Shown here: positions 15,941 to 24,172 of the stretch, one piece after another | Numbering within the stretch: position 1 is the stretch's first letter | Layout of the letters: every line of letters starts with the position of its first letter | Source of the DNA: Solimonas sp964507195 | GTDB lineage: Bacteria > Pseudomonadota > Gammaproteobacteria > Nevskiales > Nevskiaceae | Assembly: GCA_964507195.1 (NCBI GenBank) | Contig: CAZDPA010000006.1 | Location: 1 to 47,310, forward strand | Direction of reading: 5' to 3' | Length of the DNA stretch: 47,310 nucleotides | Program-made: the position numbers and the translations under genes | The notes under the pieces: generated by a model | Told to the model about the DNA's origin: nothing | Seen by the model: the letters and a program-made list of their open reading frames with translations, nothing else | Database searches by the model: none

Positions 15941-16588
15941 ATGACAGAAGCCATTGGCGTCATCGACTACGGCATGGGCAATCTGCACTCGCTCGGCAAG
16001 GCGCTGCAGCGGGTGTCGTCGGCCAGCCGCGTCGTCATCAGCTACGACCCGCAAGAACTGCTGGCCTGTGACCGGCTGGTGTTGCCTGGCGTCGGCGGCG
16101 TCAAAGCCTGCATGGAGGAACTGCGGCGGCTCGAACTCAATGAGCTGGTGGTTGAGGCCGCGCGCACCAAGCCGATGCTCGGTATCTGCCTCGGCATGCA
16201 GGTGATGCTGGAGTGGAGCGAGGAGAACGGTGGCGTGCCGGCACTGGGCCTGTTCCCGGGTCGCGTCGAGCGTTTCCCGGACCCGGAACCGGCCGATGAA
16301 TCGCATGCCGAGCGCCTCAAGGTGCCGCACATGGGCTGGAACCGCGTGCGCCAGATGCGTGCGCATCCACTGTGGGACGGCATTCCGGACGAGTCCTGGG
16401 TGTACTTCGTGCACAGTTATTACGCAGCCCCGACTGTGCCGGAGCATGTGCTGGGCATGACGGATTACGGGCGCGAGTTCGCCTGCGCGGTCGCCCGCGA
16501 CAACATCGCCGCCGTGCAGTTTCATCCGGAAAAATCGCAGAACGTCGGCATGATGCTGCTGGCGAACTTCACGCAGTGGTCGCCATAG
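15941..16588 (+). CDS. hisH: imidazole glycerol phosphate synthase glutaminase subunit
   Basis: This 215-residue class I glutamine amidotransferase pairs with HisF. It frees ammonia from glutamine and passes it through the HisF barrel. The catalytic triad is visible as C83 in GICLGMQ and H195/E197 in QFHPEKS. The start IGVIDYGMGNLHSL is canonical. The oxyanion region PGVGGVKACMEEL is slightly unusual but recognisable. It lies in the expected order between hisB and hisA. Confidence 0.97.
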   Translation: MTEAIGVIDYGMGNLHSLGKALQRVSSASRVVISYDPQELLACDRLVLPGVGGVKACMEELRRLELNELVVEAARTKPMLGICLGMQVMLEWSEENGGVPALGLFPGRVERFPDPEPADESHAERLKVPHMGWNRVRQMRAHPLWDGIPDESWVYFVHSYYAAPTVPEHVLGMTDYGREFACAVARDNIAAVQFHPEKSQNVGMMLLANFTQWSP

Positions 16589-16747
16589 GCTCCCGATTGC
16601 GCATGTTCGCCCGGCTTGCCAGCGTCGATTGAATTGGGCACAGTTCAGACAACGTCAGGACTATCCAGCCCCAGCACACCTACCGGACTGGCCCACACAC
16701 ACGGGCCATTGCTCGCACCAGATCGCATCTCCACCTGACCTAATCCC

Positions 16748-17473
16748 ATGCTGTTGATCCCCGCAATTGATCTCAAAGGCGGCCAGTGCGTGCGTTTGCG
16801 CCAGGGCCGAATGGACGACGTCACCGTGTTTTCGGATGACCCCGTCACTGTGGCCAAGCGTTGGGCCGACGAGGGCGCTTCGCGCATCCACATCGTCGAT
16901 CTCGACGGCGCGGTCAAAGGCCTGCCGGTCAACATCGCGGTGGTCGAGGCGATTGCCGCCGCGGTCAAGGTGCCGGTTCAGGTCGGCGGTGGCATCCGCG
17001 ATGAAGAGACCGTGCAGCGCTATCTCAACTCGGGCGTGCAGTACGTGATCATCGGCACCAAGGCGGTCAACGCACCACACTTCCTGCACGACCTCTGCCT
17101 GGAATTCCCGCGCCACATCATCGTTGGCCTCGATGCCAAGGACGGTCGTGTCGCGCTCAACGGCTGGGCCAAGCTGACCGGCCATGACGTCATCGAAACC
17201 GCGCTGCACTGCGAGCGCGACGGCGTCGAAGCGATCATCTACACCGATATCGCCAAGGACGGCATGATGCAGGGCTTCAATGTCGAGTCCACGCGCAATC
17301 TTGCGCGCGCACTCAAGACACCGGTCATTGCCTCGGGCGGCGTCAGCTCGCTGGCCGACATCCACAAGCTCAAGGAACTCGAGAGCGAAGGTGTCGCCGG
17401 TGCCGTGATCGGGCGCGCGCTGTATCAGGGCGACCTCGATTTCAAGGCTGCGAACAAGATCGCGCTGGCTTAA
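16748..17473 (+). CDS. hisA: phosphoribosylformimino-AICAR-P isomerase
   Basis: This 241-residue TIM-barrel enzyme performs the Amadori rearrangement of ProFAR to PRFAR in histidine synthesis. The N-terminal IPAIDLKGGQCVRL holds the catalytic aspartate. Phosphate sites are VQVGGGIRD and VIASGGVSS, and IYTDIAKDGMMQGFN carries the second catalytic aspartate. Length and ends are typical. A 159-base gap without recognisable features precedes it. hisF follows 94 bases later, with two copies of a short CGGGAATCG repeat between. Confidence 0.97.
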   Translation: MLLIPAIDLKGGQCVRLRQGRMDDVTVFSDDPVTVAKRWADEGASRIHIVDLDGAVKGLPVNIAVVEAIAAAVKVPVQVGGGIRDEETVQRYLNSGVQYVIIGTKAVNAPHFLHDLCLEFPRHIIVGLDAKDGRVALNGWAKLTGHDVIETALHCERDGVEAIIYTDIAKDGMMQGFNVESTRNLARALKTPVIASGGVSSLADIHKLKELESEGVAGAVIGRALYQGDLDFKAANKIALA

Positions 17474-17505
17474 GACGGGAATCGGCAACGGAGCGTCGGG
17501 AATCG
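17474..17505. repeat. two CGGGAATCG direct repeats in hisA-hisF gap
   Basis: GACGGGAATCG (17474-17484) and GTCGGGAATCG (17495-17505) recur with a 21-base period just after hisA. A similar GGGGAATCGG stretch occurs near 39119. These look like small intergenic repeats of the kind scattered in Xanthomonadales-like genomes. No function is apparent. Confidence 0.5.
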
Positions 17506-17567
17506 TGAAAGCGGTTTGCCGACGTGCCAGCCCCGCTACTTCCCGAGCCCTTCATCGGTAAACCCAC

Positions 17568-18365
17568 ATGCTCGCCAAACGCATCATTCCCTGCCTGGAC
17601 ATCGACCGCGGCCGCGTCGTCAAGGGCGTCAAGTTCGAAGACATCCAGGACGCCGGTGATCCGGTCGAAGTCGCGCGCAAGTACGACTATCAGGGCGCCG
17701 ATGAGCTGATCTTCCTCGACATCACAGCCAGTGCGCAGGACCGGCCGACGCTGTTCCAGACCGTCGAGCAGGTCGCACGCGAGATCTACATTCCGCTGAC
17801 CGTCGGTGGCGGCGTGCGCACCTGCGCCGATGTCCGCGCGCTGCTGTCGGCCGGTGCCGACAAGGTCAGCATCAACACCGCAGCCGTCGAGAATCCGAAA
17901 TTCGTCACCGAAGCTGGCGACCGCTACGGCGTGCAGTGCATCGTCGTTGCGATCGACGCAAAGCGCGCCGTCAAGAAAGGCGTGCTCGGTCGCAAGGGTC
18001 AGTCCGACGAAGCCCCGCGCTGGGAGATCTTCACCCACGGCGGCCGCAAGGCCACCGGCCTCGACGCCATCGAATGGGCGCAGAACATGGTCAGGCACGG
18101 CGCCGGCGAGCTGCTGGTCACCAGCATGGACCGTGACGGCACCAAGGCCGGGTATGACGTCGAGCTGCTGCGCGCGATCACCGATGCCGTGACCGTGCCG
18201 GTCATTGCCTCGGGTGGGGTGGGCTCGCTGGAACATCTGCATGATGGCCTGGTCAAAGGGGGTGCCGATGCGGTGCTGGCCGCAAGCATTTTCCATCAGG
18301 GGACGTTCACGGTCGGTCAGGCCAAGCGTTATCTGGCGGATCAGGGCGTCTGTATCCGCCTGTAG
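17568..18365 (+). CDS. hisF: imidazole glycerol phosphate synthase cyclase subunit
   Basis: This 265-residue TIM-barrel cyclase joins ammonia from HisH to PRFAR, making imidazoleglycerol phosphate and AICAR. It shows the canonical start LAKRIIPCLDIDRGRVVKG with the catalytic aspartate, the phosphate loops VGGGVRT and VIASGGVGS, and the second aspartate in TSMDRDGTKAGYD. The product AICAR links the pathway to purine synthesis. In many relatives hisI follows directly; here the next gene is hisE. Confidence 0.97.
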   Translation: MLAKRIIPCLDIDRGRVVKGVKFEDIQDAGDPVEVARKYDYQGADELIFLDITASAQDRPTLFQTVEQVAREIYIPLTVGGGVRTCADVRALLSAGADKVSINTAAVENPKFVTEAGDRYGVQCIVVAIDAKRAVKKGVLGRKGQSDEAPRWEIFTHGGRKATGLDAIEWAQNMVRHGAGELLVTSMDRDGTKAGYDVELLRAITDAVTVPVIASGGVGSLEHLHDGLVKGGADAVLAASIFHQGTFTVGQAKRYLADQGVCIRL

Positions 18366-18426
18366 CCCGCCTGCAGATTTTGCTAGGCGTACACTGTCTT
18401 TTGATCGCAACCTCAGGACTGCATCA

Positions 18427-18759
18427 TTGACCTCCCCTAGCGACATTCTTGCTGAGCTGTATCGAGTGCTTGAGGATCGCAAATCCGCAGACCCGGGCAG
18501 TTCGTACGTTGCCAGCCTGTATGCCAAGGGCACGGACGCGATCCTGAAGAAGGTCGGCGAGGAAGCCGCCGAAACCCTGATTGCCGCGAAGAACCCTGAG
18601 GATGCCGATCTGGTTCACGAAGTCGCGGATCTGTGGTTTCACACGCTGGTGCTGATGGTGCAGCGCGGCTTGCCGCTGGCCAGCCTGACCAGCGAACTTG
18701 CGAGCCGTTTCGGTACTTCGGGACACGCTGAAAAAGCGGCCCGCAACACGACAAAATGA
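18427..18759 (+). CDS. hisE: phosphoribosyl-ATP pyrophosphatase
   Basis: This 110-residue all-alpha MazG-like enzyme hydrolyses phosphoribosyl-ATP to phosphoribosyl-AMP in the second histidine step. The motif KVGEEAAETLIAAK and the later DLVHEVADLWFHTLVLM supply the Mg-binding acidic residues. The start is TTG at 18427: it lies eight bases after AGGA and gives the canonical TSPSDILAELYRVLEDRK. There is no in-frame ATG at a sensible place, and reading further upstream enters the 3' end of hisF. It stands alone, not fused to HisI. It is followed nine bases later by tatA. Confidence 0.94.
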   Translation: MTSPSDILAELYRVLEDRKSADPGSSYVASLYAKGTDAILKKVGEEAAETLIAAKNPEDADLVHEVADLWFHTLVLMVQRGLPLASLTSELASRFGTSGHAEKAARNTTK

Positions 18760-18768
18760 GGTGATGAC

Positions 18769-18972
18769 ATGGGCCTGAGCATTGGACATCTGCTGGTATT
18801 GCTGGTCATCGTTCTGCTGATCTTCGGCACCAAGAAGCTGCGCAACATGGGCGGCGACGTCGGCGGCGCGATCAAGAACTTCAAGACCGCGATGAAGGAA
18901 GGCGAAGACGACGCCAACAAGTCCTCGGCCAAGATCATCGACGCCACCAAGCAGGACGACAACAAGGGCTAG
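18769..18972 (+). CDS. tatA: Sec-independent translocase subunit TatA
   Basis: This is a 67-residue subunit of the twin-arginine translocation pore. It has one membrane helix (about 5-20, IGHLLVLLVIVLLIFG), the FGTKKL hinge, an amphipathic helix (NMGGDVGGAIKNFKTAM) and an acidic/lysine-rich tail. GAGGTGATGAC directly before the ATG is an excellent ribosome site. Multimers of TatA line the channel that exports folded proteins. Two candidate Tat substrates lie 10 kb downstream in this window. Confidence 0.96.
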   Translation: MGLSIGHLLVLLVIVLLIFGTKKLRNMGGDVGGAIKNFKTAMKEGEDDANKSSAKIIDATKQDDNKG

Positions 18973-19019
18973 GCGAACGTGCAGCGCAAGCGCTGTACAG
19001 CCTGAGCTTCTGGCAGACA

Positions 19020-19325
19020 ATGTTCGACGTCGGTTTCACCGAACTGGTGGTTTGTTTCATCATCGCGCTGGTCGTGCTCGGCCCCGAGCGGCTGCCTGCA
19101 GTGGCGCGGGCCATCGGCCGCTGGACCGGTCAGGCGCGCGGCTACATGCGCAACCTCACCAACGAACTCGAACGCGAAACCCGCTTCTCCGAGCTGCAGC
19201 GTCAGTTGGACGAAGCCAAGAAAGCCGCGCAGATGCACAACCAGGCCTTCAACAAGGCGGTCGAGAATGTCGCAGCGGAAGTGAAGGCGCCGGCTGAGCA
19301 GAAGAAAGACGACGGCCAGCCATGA
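19020..19325 (+). CDS. tatB: Sec-independent translocase subunit TatB
   Basis: This is a 101-residue receptor-complex subunit. The N-terminal MFDVGFTELVVCFIIALVVLGPERLP is the classical TatB signature, with the conserved glutamate in the helix and the GPERLP hinge. A long charged amphipathic and coiled helix follows. TatB and TatC together bind the twin-arginine signal. Its stop codon overlaps the ATG of tatC (ATGA), implying coupled translation and balanced stoichiometry. Confidence 0.96.
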   Translation: MFDVGFTELVVCFIIALVVLGPERLPAVARAIGRWTGQARGYMRNLTNELERETRFSELQRQLDEAKKAAQMHNQAFNKAVENVAAEVKAPAEQKKDDGQP

Positions 19326-20125
19326 GTCTCGACGACGAACCGCTGGTGCCCAAGCTCACGCCTGAGCAGGAGCACAAGGAACAGCCGCTGATCGCGCACC
19401 TGCTGGAGTTGCGTGATCGCCTGCTCAGGGCGATTGTCGGCGTGCTCGTCGTCGCTTTGCCGATGATGGTCTACGCCAAGGAACTCTATGGCTGGCTGGC
19501 CAAGCCGCTGATCGAGAAGATGCCGGCCGGTGCGACGATGATCGCGACCGAAGTCGCCTCGCCGTTCATGACGCCGATGAAGTTTGCCGCGCTGCTCGGT
19601 TTCATCGTCGCGATTCCCTGGGTGCTGTACCAGATCTGGGCGTTTGTCGCGCCGGGCCTGTACAAGAGTGAGCGGCGCCTGGTCGTGCCGCTGCTGGCAT
19701 CGAGCACCGTGCTGTTCTACGCCGGCGTCGCATTCGCGTACTTCCTCGTGCTGCCGACAGTCTTCAAGTTCATGGTCGGTATCGCGCCCGAAGGCGTGTC
19801 GGTGATGACCGACATCAGCAAGTATCTCGACTTCGTCCTCGGCATGTTCCTCGCGTTCGGCTTCGCGTTTGAAACACCGGTCGCGCTGGTGCTGCTGGTC
19901 AAGACCGGCTTCGTGACGCCGGCGCAGCTGACCAAGAATCGCGAATACGTGTTTGTCGGGGCCTTCGTCGTCGGCGCGATCTTCACGCCGCCGGACATCC
20001 TCTCGCAGTTCATGCTCGCAATACCGGTCTACCTCCTGTACGAACTCGGCATCGTCGCCGCGCGCGTGATGGTGCCGGGTAGCCGTGAAGTCGAAGCGCA
20101 GCAGCGCGAGAACTCCTCATCCTGA
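19322..20125 (+). CDS. tatC: Sec-independent translocase subunit TatC
   Basis: This is a 267-residue polytopic protein with six membrane helices. Family landmarks are HLLELRDRLL (residues 26-35), which contributes to signal-peptide binding, ASPFMTPMKFA, PWVLYQIWAFVAPGLY, and FAFETPVALVLLV with the conserved glutamate. It forms the core receptor of the Tat system in the inner membrane. It closes the his-tat gene cluster. I see no clear terminator in the 90 bases that follow. Confidence 0.97.
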   Translation: MSLDDEPLVPKLTPEQEHKEQPLIAHLLELRDRLLRAIVGVLVVALPMMVYAKELYGWLAKPLIEKMPAGATMIATEVASPFMTPMKFAALLGFIVAIPWVLYQIWAFVAPGLYKSERRLVVPLLASSTVLFYAGVAFAYFLVLPTVFKFMVGIAPEGVSVMTDISKYLDFVLGMFLAFGFAFETPVALVLLVKTGFVTPAQLTKNREYVFVGAFVVGAIFTPPDILSQFMLAIPVYLLYELGIVAARVMVPGSREVEAQQRENSSS

Positions 20126-20215
20126 CCTGATTCCAGCCTGATCGCGCCTCGGCACGGTCTTTGCTCCTGTCCCTTTCATCAAGGGGCCGATCCAACAGGA
20201 TCCATGGGGGCAGTC

Positions 20216-21769
20216 ATGTTCAAAGTCGCTACATCACGCACCGCCATCGCGCTGTGCTGTGCATTCATCAGTACACAACTTCAGGCCCACGGCGGACACG
20301 ACGCAGTCGCCGCCAAGCTGGACTTCCCTGTACACGAAACCGAGCGTGCCGACGGCGTACTCGAGCCCGGCGAAGCCTGGTTCTGGGACGGCACGACGCT
20401 GGATGGCTCGGTGCGGTCGGCGAGCTGGTGCGATACCCCCACCTGTCCGATCTACACGATCACCGTCGCCGAAGGTGCTGCGCGACTGCGCGTCGGCATC
20501 GATACGCCGGAGCGCACCGATACTTTCGTCGTTGATCTTTTCGACCCCGACGGCAACCTCGCAGGCTCGGATTCGAACTCGAACCAGTTCAACTCCGAAG
20601 TGCTGGTCAACAATCCCGCTGCGGGTCTGTGGGCCGTGCGCGTGCGTCCGGAGAGCGTGACCCACGCGTCATTCCGTCTGCGCGCCAAGCTCGAAACCGT
20701 GCTGCCGGAAGATCTCGCCACCAGTGGCGAGCGTCACCCGCTGCTGCCGAACCTGCGCACCGTGCCGCCGCTGGAGTTCACCTTTGTCGCACCGGCCAAT
20801 CCGCTCAACGGCCTGTACCCACCGGACACGATCAATCCGCCGTTGCAGGTTGGCGACATTGCGCCGCTGTCCTGTACCGTCGACGAGATGGCGCCACCCG
20901 CCTTGGGCGGTGGTGGTGCGCGGCGCTGCCTGCGCTTCACTTCGGGGCCGATCAACCTCGGGCCCGGTATCTACGATATGCGCTTCAGCCTGATCGAAGA
21001 CGCGATCGCGGGCACTGCGTATCTGAATCTGCAGGAAGCGCTGTCGCGCACCGTTGTGGGGCCCAAGCTGCAGGCGGTTCATTACAGCGATGGCAGCGAG
21101 GAGCTGGTGTCTGCGGGCACCTACTCTTTCCACCCGATCCACTTCCACTTTCACGACGACTACGTGCTGAGCTTCGAGCTGTATGCCGTCACCGATCCCG
21201 ACCTCGGCGGCATGACCAAGGCCGGTATCGGCACCAAGTCAGGTTTCTGTCCGGCGGACCAGTTGTTCGGTGACTGGGCGACGTTCAACCAGGGTTATGA
21301 AACGCCGGGCGGCGATACCCCGCTCGACAACTGTTCGTCACCGATCAATGGCGTGCTCGGTCTGTCGGTCGGTTGGGGCGACGTCTACCGCTGGCAGCGG
21401 CCCGGCATGTACGTCGAGTTCGCCGATCAGCCGAACGGCCGCTATGTCGTGCGCTCGATCGTCGACTCCGAAGACCGCGTGATCGAAACCAACAACGGCG
21501 ACAACGTTTCCTATGCGTACATCGACGTCCAGGGTGACACGATCGAGATTCTCGAGCGCGGCTGGGGCAAGGACCCCTGGGATCCGGACAAGGTCGTGTT
21601 CAAGGGGCCGGGTCCGATCGCCCGCGAAGCAATCGGCCAGTCACCGACCGAGGAAGTTGCGCCGACGGATGTCGACACCGGTGGTGGGTCCGGCGGCGGT
21701 GGTGCGATGCCCGGCGTGATGCTGCTGATGTTCGCGGCGCTGGCGCTGCGACGCAAACACATGCACTGA
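20216..21769 (+). CDS. secreted lysyl-oxidase-like protein with GlyGly-CTERM-like tail
   Basis: This is a protein of about 517 residues. A signal peptide (MFKVATSRTAIALCCAFIST) is followed by about 130 residues resembling a beta-rich, pre-peptidase-like region. The C-terminal half resembles lysyl oxidase: a histidine cluster HPIHFHFHDDYVLSFELY, then KSGFCPADQ, then LGLSVGWGDVYRW, GMYVEFADQPNGRYVVRSIVD and VIETNNGDNVSYA. In that family the histidines bind copper. The last 35 residues are a Gly-rich linker, a hydrophobic helix (VMLLMFAALAL) and RRK, the tripartite pattern of GlyGly-CTERM sorting signals cut by rhombosortase. An ATG 12 bases upstream (20204) is also possible. Enzymatic activity is inferred, not shown. 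Confidence 0.75.
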   Translation: MFKVATSRTAIALCCAFISTQLQAHGGHDAVAAKLDFPVHETERADGVLEPGEAWFWDGTTLDGSVRSASWCDTPTCPIYTITVAEGAARLRVGIDTPERTDTFVVDLFDPDGNLAGSDSNSNQFNSEVLVNNPAAGLWAVRVRPESVTHASFRLRAKLETVLPEDLATSGERHPLLPNLRTVPPLEFTFVAPANPLNGLYPPDTINPPLQVGDIAPLSCTVDEMAPPALGGGGARRCLRFTSGPINLGPGIYDMRFSLIEDAIAGTAYLNLQEALSRTVVGPKLQAVHYSDGSEELVSAGTYSFHPIHFHFHDDYVLSFELYAVTDPDLGGMTKAGIGTKSGFCPADQLFGDWATFNQGYETPGGDTPLDNCSSPINGVLGLSVGWGDVYRWQRPGMYVEFADQPNGRYVVRSIVDSEDRVIETNNGDNVSYAYIDVQGDTIEILERGWGKDPWDPDKVVFKGPGPIAREAIGQSPTEEVAPTDVDTGGGSGGGGAMPGVMLLMFAALALRRKHMH

Positions 21770-21829
21770 GAGCATCCAAAAAGCGGGACGTATCGCCTAC
21801 CATGCGCGCTTCGCATGGAGGATGGATAC

Positions 21830-22642
21830 GTGTACTCACTCAAGGACAAGGTTGCGGTGATCACCGGCGCGGGGTCGGGCATTGGCCGCGCGCTCGCGCT
21901 GAAGCTGCACCAGAAGGGTTGTCGCCTCGCACTCTGCGACGTCAACGCCACGGCACTCGCCGAAACTGTCGCACAGATTCCGGCACCGGTTCTCAGCCGC
22001 GCCTTCGACGTCGCCAGTCGCGACGCCGTGTCCGACTTCGCCGCCGCAGTAAAGCAGGAACTCGGCACCGCGCACGTCGTCATCAACAATGCCGGCGTCG
22101 CGCTGTCGCAGACCATCGAAGACATGAGCTACGAAGATTTCGAATGGCTGATGAACATCAACTTCTGGGGTGTTGTTCACGGCACCAAGGCCTTCCTGCC
22201 GATGCTGCGCGCACAGGACGACGGCGTCATCGTCAATCTGTCCAGCATCTTCGGCATCATTGCAGTGCCGACCCAGGGTGCCTATCACGCGGCGAAATTT
22301 GCCGTGCGCGGTTTCACCGAAACCCTGCGCCAGGAACTCGAAGGTTCCGGCGTGTTCGCGGTCTGCGTGCATCCGGGTGGTATTCGCACCAACATCGTCC
22401 GCAACTCGCGACACTACATCTCCAATGACGGCGTCACCGATCCGGCGCTGATGGCCAGGCGCTTCGAGAAAATGGCGCGCACCTCACCCGAACAGGCAGC
22501 GCAGACGATCATTGACGGCATCGAGCGCCGCCAGCCGAAGATTCTGATCGGTGCGGACGCCAAACTCATGGATCGGATCCAGCGCTGGATGCCGGTACGC
22601 TACCCGGCGGCCCTGCGGACATTACTCAGGCTGGCGAGTTAG
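21830..22642 (+). CDS. short-chain dehydrogenase/reductase
   Basis: This is a 270-residue classical SDR. The Rossmann dinucleotide loop is TGAGSGIGRAL near residue 10, NNAG follows near residue 85, the catalytic serine is in NLSSIFG, and the pair Y/K appears as YHAAKFAVRGF. The start is best placed at GTG 21830, because GGAGG (21817-21821) lies eight bases upstream and MYSLKDKVAVITG fits the family. The ATG at 21815 overlaps that ribosome site and lacks one of its own. The cofactor is probably NADP or NAD; the aspartate in ALCDVN favours NAD. Substrate unknown. Confidence 0.92.
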   Translation: MYSLKDKVAVITGAGSGIGRALALKLHQKGCRLALCDVNATALAETVAQIPAPVLSRAFDVASRDAVSDFAAAVKQELGTAHVVINNAGVALSQTIEDMSYEDFEWLMNINFWGVVHGTKAFLPMLRAQDDGVIVNLSSIFGIIAVPTQGAYHAAKFAVRGFTETLRQELEGSGVFAVCVHPGGIRTNIVRNSRHYISNDGVTDPALMARRFEKMARTSPEQAAQTIIDGIERRQPKILIGADAKLMDRIQRWMPVRYPAALRTLLRLAS

Positions 22643-22698
22643 TCGGCCCCTAGAATCATTGTCAAAATCTGCCCAGGTTCACAGCAGCAGGCCAGGCC

Positions 22699-24103
22699 AT
22701 GAATAGCGATCAGATCAAACGCACTGTCAGCGCGCTGTGGGACGACGAGATCGTGCCGCAGCTCATCGAGTACATTCGCATCCCGAACAAGTCGCCGATG
22801 TTCGATCCGCAATGGAAAGAGCACGGCCACATGGATGCGGCGGTGACACTGCTGTCGAACTGGGCACGCAGCAAGCTGTCCGCCCTGCCGGGCGCGACGC
22901 TCGAAGTCGTGCAACTGCCGGGCCGCACGCCGGTGATCTACGTCGACATCCCGGCCGCCAATGGCGGCGCGCAGGACGACTGCGTGCTGCTCTACGGTCA
23001 TCTCGACAAGCAGCCGGAAATGACCGGCTGGGCCGAAGGCCTCGGGCCGTGGATACCGGTGCTCAAGGGCGACAGGCTGTATGGCCGCGGCGGCGCCGAT
23101 GATGGCTATGCGCTGTTCGGCTCGCTCGCCGCGCTGCTTGCGCTGCGCGAACAGAAACTGCCGCAGGCGCGCTGCGTGATCCTGATCGAAGCCTGCGAGG
23201 AATCCGGCAGTTACGATCTGCCGTTCTATGTCGATCATCTGATCGATCGCCTCGGCAAGCCGTCATTGGTGATCTGCCTCGACTCCGGCTGCGCGAACTA
23301 CGAACAGCTGTGGCTGACGACCAGCCTGCGCGGTCTCGCCGGCGGCAATCTGCGCGTGCAGGTGCTGGAGGAAGGCGTGCATTCCGGCGATGCGTCCGGT
23401 GGCGTGCCGTCGAGCTTCCGCATCCTGCGCCCGCTGCTTGCGCGTCACGGCCAAGGAATTCCAGGTCGAGATCCCGCCCCAGCGCATCGAACAGGCGAGA
23501 GTCGCCGCCGCGACGCTGGGCGACGAGATCTATTCGAAGTTCCCGTTCGTCAAGGGCATGCGGCCGACGCTCGAGGATGTCGGCGAGCTGGTGCTCAACC
23601 GCACCTGGCGTGCGCAGCTGTCGATCACCGGCATCGACGGCATTCCGCCGCTGGGCAGCGCCGGCAACGTGCTGCGTCCGCACACCGCCGTGAAAGTATC
23701 GCTGCGCCTGCCGCCGACGCTCGACGGCAAGCGCGCAACCGAGGCGCTAAAGAAAATCATTGAAACCGATCCGCCGTACGGCGCGAAGGTGCAGCTCGAG
23801 GTCGAGAAATCGGGCACCGGCTGGAATGCGCCACAGCTTTCAGCGTGGCTGGAAGAAGCCGTCGACAGCGCGTCGAAGACCTACTTCGGCAAGGCGCCGG
23901 CGTATATGGGCGAAGGCGGCACGATCCCGTTCATGGGCATGCTCGGCGAAAAATTCCCACAGGCGCAGTTCCTGATCACCGGAGTGCTCGGCCCGCATTC
24001 CAATGCTCACGGCCCCAACGAGTTCCTGCACATCCCGATGGGCAAGCGCGTGACGATGGTCGTCGCCGCCGTCGTGGCGCAGCATGCGTTGCAGGTGCGG
24101 TGA
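22699..24103 (+). pseudogene. M20-family metallopeptidase broken by a frameshift
   Basis: The first frame (22699 to about 23445) carries the N-terminal part of a carnosinase/dipeptidase-like M20 peptidase: metal-binding HLDKQPEM, GGADDGYALF, IEACEESGSYD and CLDSG, plus LEEGVHSGDASGGVPSSFRILR. From about 23446 the homologous sequence continues in the next forward frame (TAKEFQVEIPPQRIEQAR to AHGPNEFLHIPMGKRVTMV). The change occurs near GCTTGCGCGTCACGGCC. From memory of the family, about ten residues normally present between these segments also seem to be missing, which suggests a small deletion rather than a one-base slip. Either the gene is inactive or the sequence has an error. Both flanks are otherwise well preserved. 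Confidence 0.85.
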
Positions 24104-24172
24104 TCGCTTCGCTGCTGAGTAAGCTAGGATTGCAGCAAGGCTGGCCACGGAACGGGGGCTCCGTAGCGAACA

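Noticed and set aside
18427..18759. hisE fused to the 3' end of hisF through the longer upstream frame starting at 18205
   Set aside because: The extra residues come from a shifted reading of hisF and have no homology. A TTG with AGGA upstream gives the normal HisE start.
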